Assembly: GCA_019323665.1 (NCBI GenBank)
Contig: JAHWHA010000068.1
Location: 1 to 8,336 of the forward strand
From: Candidatus Woesearchaeota archaeon
GTDB lineage: Archaea > Nanobdellota > Nanobdellia > Woesearchaeales > JAGVZT01
Reading direction: 5' to 3'
Length of the DNA stretch: 8,336 nucleotides
Shown here: positions 6,485-8,336 of the stretch, one piece after another
Numbering within the stretch: position 1 is the stretch's first letter
Layout of the letters: the number at the start of each line of letters is the position of its first letter
The notes under the pieces: generated by a model
The model's database searches: none
Told to the model about the DNA's origin: nothing
Seen by the model: the letters and a program-made list of their open reading frames with translations, nothing else
Position numbers and translations under genes: made by a program

Positions 6485-6492
6485 TTTATAAA
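6485..6492 (+). promoter_or_regulatory. TATA box candidate for the rnp2-psmA-sdo1 operon
   Basis: TTTATAAA (6485-6492), preceded by the purine-containing CGATAGA, is the best archaeal TATA match in the window. It lies in the largest spacer (6423-6599). Transcription would begin near 6513, leaving a leader of roughly 85-90 bases before rnp2. A weaker alternative, TGTATATGG (6579-6586 core), is too close to the ATG at 6600 to fit the normal 25-base spacing. Confidence 0.5.
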
Positions 6493-6517
6493 CCCAATAA
6501 GCATCCCAGCAAAAAGG

Positions 6518-6588
6518 GAGAAAAAGAACTGGGGCTTAAAAAAAGCGTTTTTCTCTGAGTAATAAGAAAACAACCATTGTATATGGTT
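6518..6588 (+). other. Possible structured 5' leader of rnp2
   Basis: GAGAAAAA (6518-6525) is fully complementary to TTTTTCTC (6548-6555). Nested inside, GCTT (6534-6537) can pair with AAGC (6543-6546) around a five-base A loop. A second hairpin, AACCAT (6572-6577) with ATGGTT (6583-6588), ends 11 bases before the rnp2 ATG. All of it lies downstream of the transcription start predicted from the 6485 TATA element. The first stem is mostly A-U and therefore weak; no known riboswitch class is recognised. Confidence 0.35.
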
Positions 6589-6599
6589 AGAAGCAAAAG

Positions 6600-6947
6600 A
6601 TGAAGCCCATTTTACCGAGCTTAAAAGAAAAGAAAAGATATTTGGTCTTTGAAGTAATAACAAAGCACAAAATAAAGGATTTTGGACAGATAGCCAAAGC
6701 TATGAACCAGCAGGTGCTTGAGTGTTATGGCACAAAAGGCGCCTCTGAGATGGGAGTGATGCCTGTTAAAGAGCGGTGGGATGCCGCAAAACAGCGTGGC
6801 ATAGTTAAAGTTGGCCACAGAGGAGTTGACAAGTTGAAAGCATCGATGCTGATGATTACACGAGTTGGCAGGCAAAAGGCAACATTTATATCAGTCGGCG
6901 TGTCAGGTATCCTGAACAAAGCCCAGCAGAAATTTATTGATATTTGA
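6600..6947 (+). CDS. rnp2: RNase P protein component 2 (Pop5/Rnp2)
   Basis: Pop5 is a protein subunit of archaeal RNase P, the ribonucleoprotein that removes 5' leaders from pre-tRNA; with Rpp30 it assists the catalytic domain of the RNase P RNA. The 115-residue protein shows the family pattern. It opens with KPILPSLKEKKRYLVFEV (2-19), has a central conserved region from KERWDAAKQRGIVKVGHRGVD (about 57-77), and ends with SVGVSGILNKAQQKF (about 98-112). Length is normal. ATG 6600 is the only start giving the conserved N terminus, since an in-frame TAG sits at 6588-6590. There is no clear Shine-Dalgarno site, only A-rich leader sequence after a possible hairpin. It is followed after 10 bases by psmA, the order known from the archaeal exosome superoperon. 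rpp30 and rpl15e, common upstream neighbours, are absent. Confidence 0.9.
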   Translation: MKPILPSLKEKKRYLVFEVITKHKIKDFGQIAKAMNQQVLECYGTKGASEMGVMPVKERWDAAKQRGIVKVGHRGVDKLKASMLMITRVGRQKATFISVGVSGILNKAQQKFIDI

Positions 6948-6951
6948 GGTG
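6946..6951 (+). promoter_or_regulatory. Shine-Dalgarno site fixing the psmA start
   Basis: GAGGTG overlaps the rnp2 stop codon and ends six bases before ATG 6958. It favours ATG 6958 over an in-frame TTG at 6937, which lies inside rnp2 and would translate the ribosome-binding site itself. Confidence 0.8.
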
Positions 6952-6957
6952 GATGAA

Positions 6958-7689
6958 ATGAAAGCAATGCCGCATCAGTTAATGGGATATGACCGGGCAA
7001 TCACACTCTTCAGCCCGGATGGGAGATTATTACAGGTTGAATACGCAAAAAAGACAGTAAGACAAGGCTCAACAGCAATAGGATTTGTCTGTAAAGATGG
7101 CGTTTTACTGGTGACAGACAAGCGAATAGTTGACAAGCTTGTTGTGGTTGATGCAGTTGAGAAAATATTCCAGATAGATGATCACATTATCTCAACAGCT
7201 TCAGGAATATTGTCAGACGCACGTGTTCTAATAGAGAGAGCCCAGCTTAAGTCGCAGCAGCACCGTGTAACATATGACACACCTGTTGATACAACAACCA
7301 TTGTCAAGGATATCGCAAATCTAAAACAACTCTGCACCCAGTCAGGTGGCTTGAGACCTTTTGGAGTCTCGCTTTTAGTTGCAGGAATAGATGAAGATGG
7401 ACCAAAGCTGTTTGAGACAGACCCAACTGGCATATATTTCCAGTATAGAGCATCTGTTATTGGAGAAGGTGAGACAGAGGTTGAGGAAATGCTCCATAAA
7501 GAGTACAAAGACAACCTGACAATAGATGAATGCCTCAAACTCGCAATCAAAGCACTCACCAAATTCCTTGGCAAGGATTTCAATGTTGATAGGATAGATG
7601 CAGCCTATGTTAAGACAGCTGACCCGAAAATGGTGAGGCTAGACAATGGTAAGATCAAGAAGGTTGTCAAAGAGGTAAGAGAGGACTAA
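6958..7689 (+). CDS. psmA: 20S proteasome alpha subunit
   Basis: PsmA forms the outer seven-membered rings of the 20S proteasome, gating entry to the beta-subunit protease chamber. The protein has 243 residues from ATG 6958. The alpha-type N-terminal signature is clear: YDR at 11-13 (the gate motif), then AITLFSPDGRLLQVEYA (14-30). Aligned without gaps to the Thermoplasma alpha subunit, Lys69 and Gly83 correspond to Lys66 and Gly80 there. Those residues line the pocket that receives the HbYX tails of PAN or Cdc48-type ATPases, so the docking site looks intact. GGLRPFGVSLLVAGID (about 127-142) is also typical. The C terminus is Lys-rich and charged. It sits 10 bases after rnp2 and one base before sdo1, so the three genes are probably one transcript. 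The beta subunit and ATPase are not in the window. Confidence 0.97.
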   Translation: MKAMPHQLMGYDRAITLFSPDGRLLQVEYAKKTVRQGSTAIGFVCKDGVLLVTDKRIVDKLVVVDAVEKIFQIDDHIISTASGILSDARVLIERAQLKSQQHRVTYDTPVDTTTIVKDIANLKQLCTQSGGLRPFGVSLLVAGIDEDGPKLFETDPTGIYFQYRASVIGEGETEVEEMLHKEYKDNLTIDECLKLAIKALTKFLGKDFNVDRIDAAYVKTADPKMVRLDNGKIKKVVKEVRED

Positions 7690-7690
7690 A

Positions 7691-8336
7691 ATGCCAGGCC
7701 AAGCAATCTTTGACAGGTCAGACAAAATCAGCTTCAATCTTGCAAAATTCAAAAAAGCTGGCAAGGAGTTTGAGGTTGTTATTGATGCTGACAAGGCAGT
7801 TGAATTTAAAGAGGGAAAGCCTGTAGATATAAAGGATATTCTACAAAGCGAAAACATATACAGTGATGCCAAGAAAGGAATGCTCGCCTCAGAGACTCAA
7901 CTTAAGCAGATTTTTGAGACAGAAAATTCACTCCAAATAGCCGAGCAAATTATCACTGAAGGAGAAATCCAGCTAACAGCGGAGTATAGGAAAAAGCTGC
8001 GCGAGCAAAAGCTCAACAGAATTGTGGAGCTCATAAGGCAGCGTGGCATTGACCCCCGGACAAATCTGCCCCATCCAGCAGCAAGGATAGAATCTGCAAT
8101 AAAAGAAGCCAAAGTGAAGATTGACGAGCTCAAAACAGCTGAAGAGCAGGTGCAACCGGTTGTTGCTGCTTTGAGGCCAGTGCTCCCGATCAGGATAGAG
8201 CTTCAGGAAATAGCACTGAAAATATCTGCAGAGAATGCAGTTAAATCATATTCAGCAGTTAAAAGACATGCCACAATCCTCAAAGAGGAGTGGCTGAAAG
8301 ACGGCTCCTGGGTGTGTGTTGTTGAGGTGCCAGCAG
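7691..8336 (+). CDS. sdo1: SDO1/SBDS ribosome maturation factor (3' end cut by window)
   Basis: The archaeal homologue of Shwachman-Bodian-Diamond syndrome protein, which with an EF-2-like GTPase releases anti-association factor 6 from large ribosomal subunits in eukaryotes and is inferred to act similarly in archaea. 215 codons are visible, in frame to the window end; the family is about 230-240 residues, so roughly 15-25 are missing. The N-terminal FYSH domain (about 1-90) contains the YSDAKKGMLASETQL segment. The central helical domain (about 95-160) contains RQRGIDPRTNLPHPAARIESAI and is followed by the linker ALRPVLPIRIE. The third, ferredoxin-like domain starts near 165 and shows SYSAVKRHATILKEEWLKDGSW. 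It begins one base after psmA; AGAGG (7680-7684) is the ribosome-binding site. The exosome genes rrp4 and rrp41 would be expected next. Confidence 0.95.
   Translation, partial: MPGQAIFDRSDKISFNLAKFKKAGKEFEVVIDADKAVEFKEGKPVDIKDILQSENIYSDAKKGMLASETQLKQIFETENSLQIAEQIITEGEIQLTAEYRKKLREQKLNRIVELIRQRGIDPRTNLPHPAARIESAIKEAKVKIDELKTAEEQVQPVVAALRPVLPIRIELQEIALKISAENAVKSYSAVKRHATILKEEWLKDGSWVCVVEVPA

Noticed and set aside
6583..6603. Possible six-codon upstream reading frame ATG GTT AGA AGC AAA AGA TGA overlapping the rnp2 ATG
   Set aside because: Too short to judge and no Shine-Dalgarno site; the ATGA overlap could be chance, although it would suit translational coupling.
6448..6663. 71-codon minus-strand frame spanning the spacer before rnp2, with a hydrophobic stretch that could be a membrane segment
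   Set aside because: Phe/Leu/Ser richness is explained by A-rich plus-strand DNA, it begins inside conserved rnp2, and no Shine-Dalgarno site supports it.
6937..6957. In-frame TTG start for the proteasome alpha subunit
   Set aside because: It lies inside rnp2 and translates the GAGGTG Shine-Dalgarno site; ATG 6958 has proper spacing and fits the family N terminus.
7182..7583. 133-codon open frame on the minus strand inside psmA
   Set aside because: Low-information Ser-rich translation opposite a conserved proteasome gene; no ribosome-binding site.

Overview
The window is archaeal. Its right end holds RNase P protein Pop5/Rnp2, a 20S proteasome alpha subunit and SBDS/SDO1, three adjacent genes typical of the archaeal exosome-proteasome superoperon. 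Several genes have GGAGGTG/GGTGA-type Shine-Dalgarno sites, and AT-rich BRE/TATA-like elements are present. The left and centre hold a bacterial-type Hsp70 system (GrpE, DnaK, DnaJ). Hyperthermophilic archaea usually lack this system, which suggests a mesophile or moderate thermophile. Compact spacing and the gene content would fit a DPANN-type archaeon such as Woesearchaeota or Pacearchaeota, but that placement is inference from general resemblance.

Layout, all on the + strand: (1) 1-74, leader with a TATA-like element and an imperfect direct repeat. (2) 75-1463, three overlapping genes: grpE, a YkgJ-type cysteine-cluster protein and an unrecognised 109-residue protein. (3) 1493-2122, a metallo-beta-lactamase-fold hydrolase. 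(4) 2169-4043, dnaK, followed by a T-rich probable terminator. (5) 4083-5228, an HD-domain/HAD-phosphatase fusion. (6) 5295-6422, dnaJ with all four zinc-finger repeats. (7) 6423-6599, a 177-base spacer with a good TATA candidate and two possible leader hairpins. (8) 6600-8336, rnp2 (pop5), psmA and sdo1, nearly abutting, with sdo1 cut by the window end.

GrpE, DnaK and DnaJ form one ATP-driven folding machine: DnaJ delivers substrate and stimulates ATP hydrolysis, DnaK binds substrate, and GrpE releases ADP. The four intervening genes are not standard chaperone parts. At least three are predicted metal-binding proteins (cysteine cluster, MBL hydrolase, HD/HAD hydrolase), so the locus may join protein quality control to metabolite repair or metal/redox handling; this link is conjecture. 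The right-hand block covers tRNA 5' maturation (Pop5), protein degradation (PsmA) and 60S-type ribosome maturation (SDO1). Its usual upstream partners (rpl15e, rpp30) are not immediately upstream here. No tRNA, rRNA, CRISPR array, insertion sequence or phage gene was seen. No gene-free stretch exceeds 300 bases.
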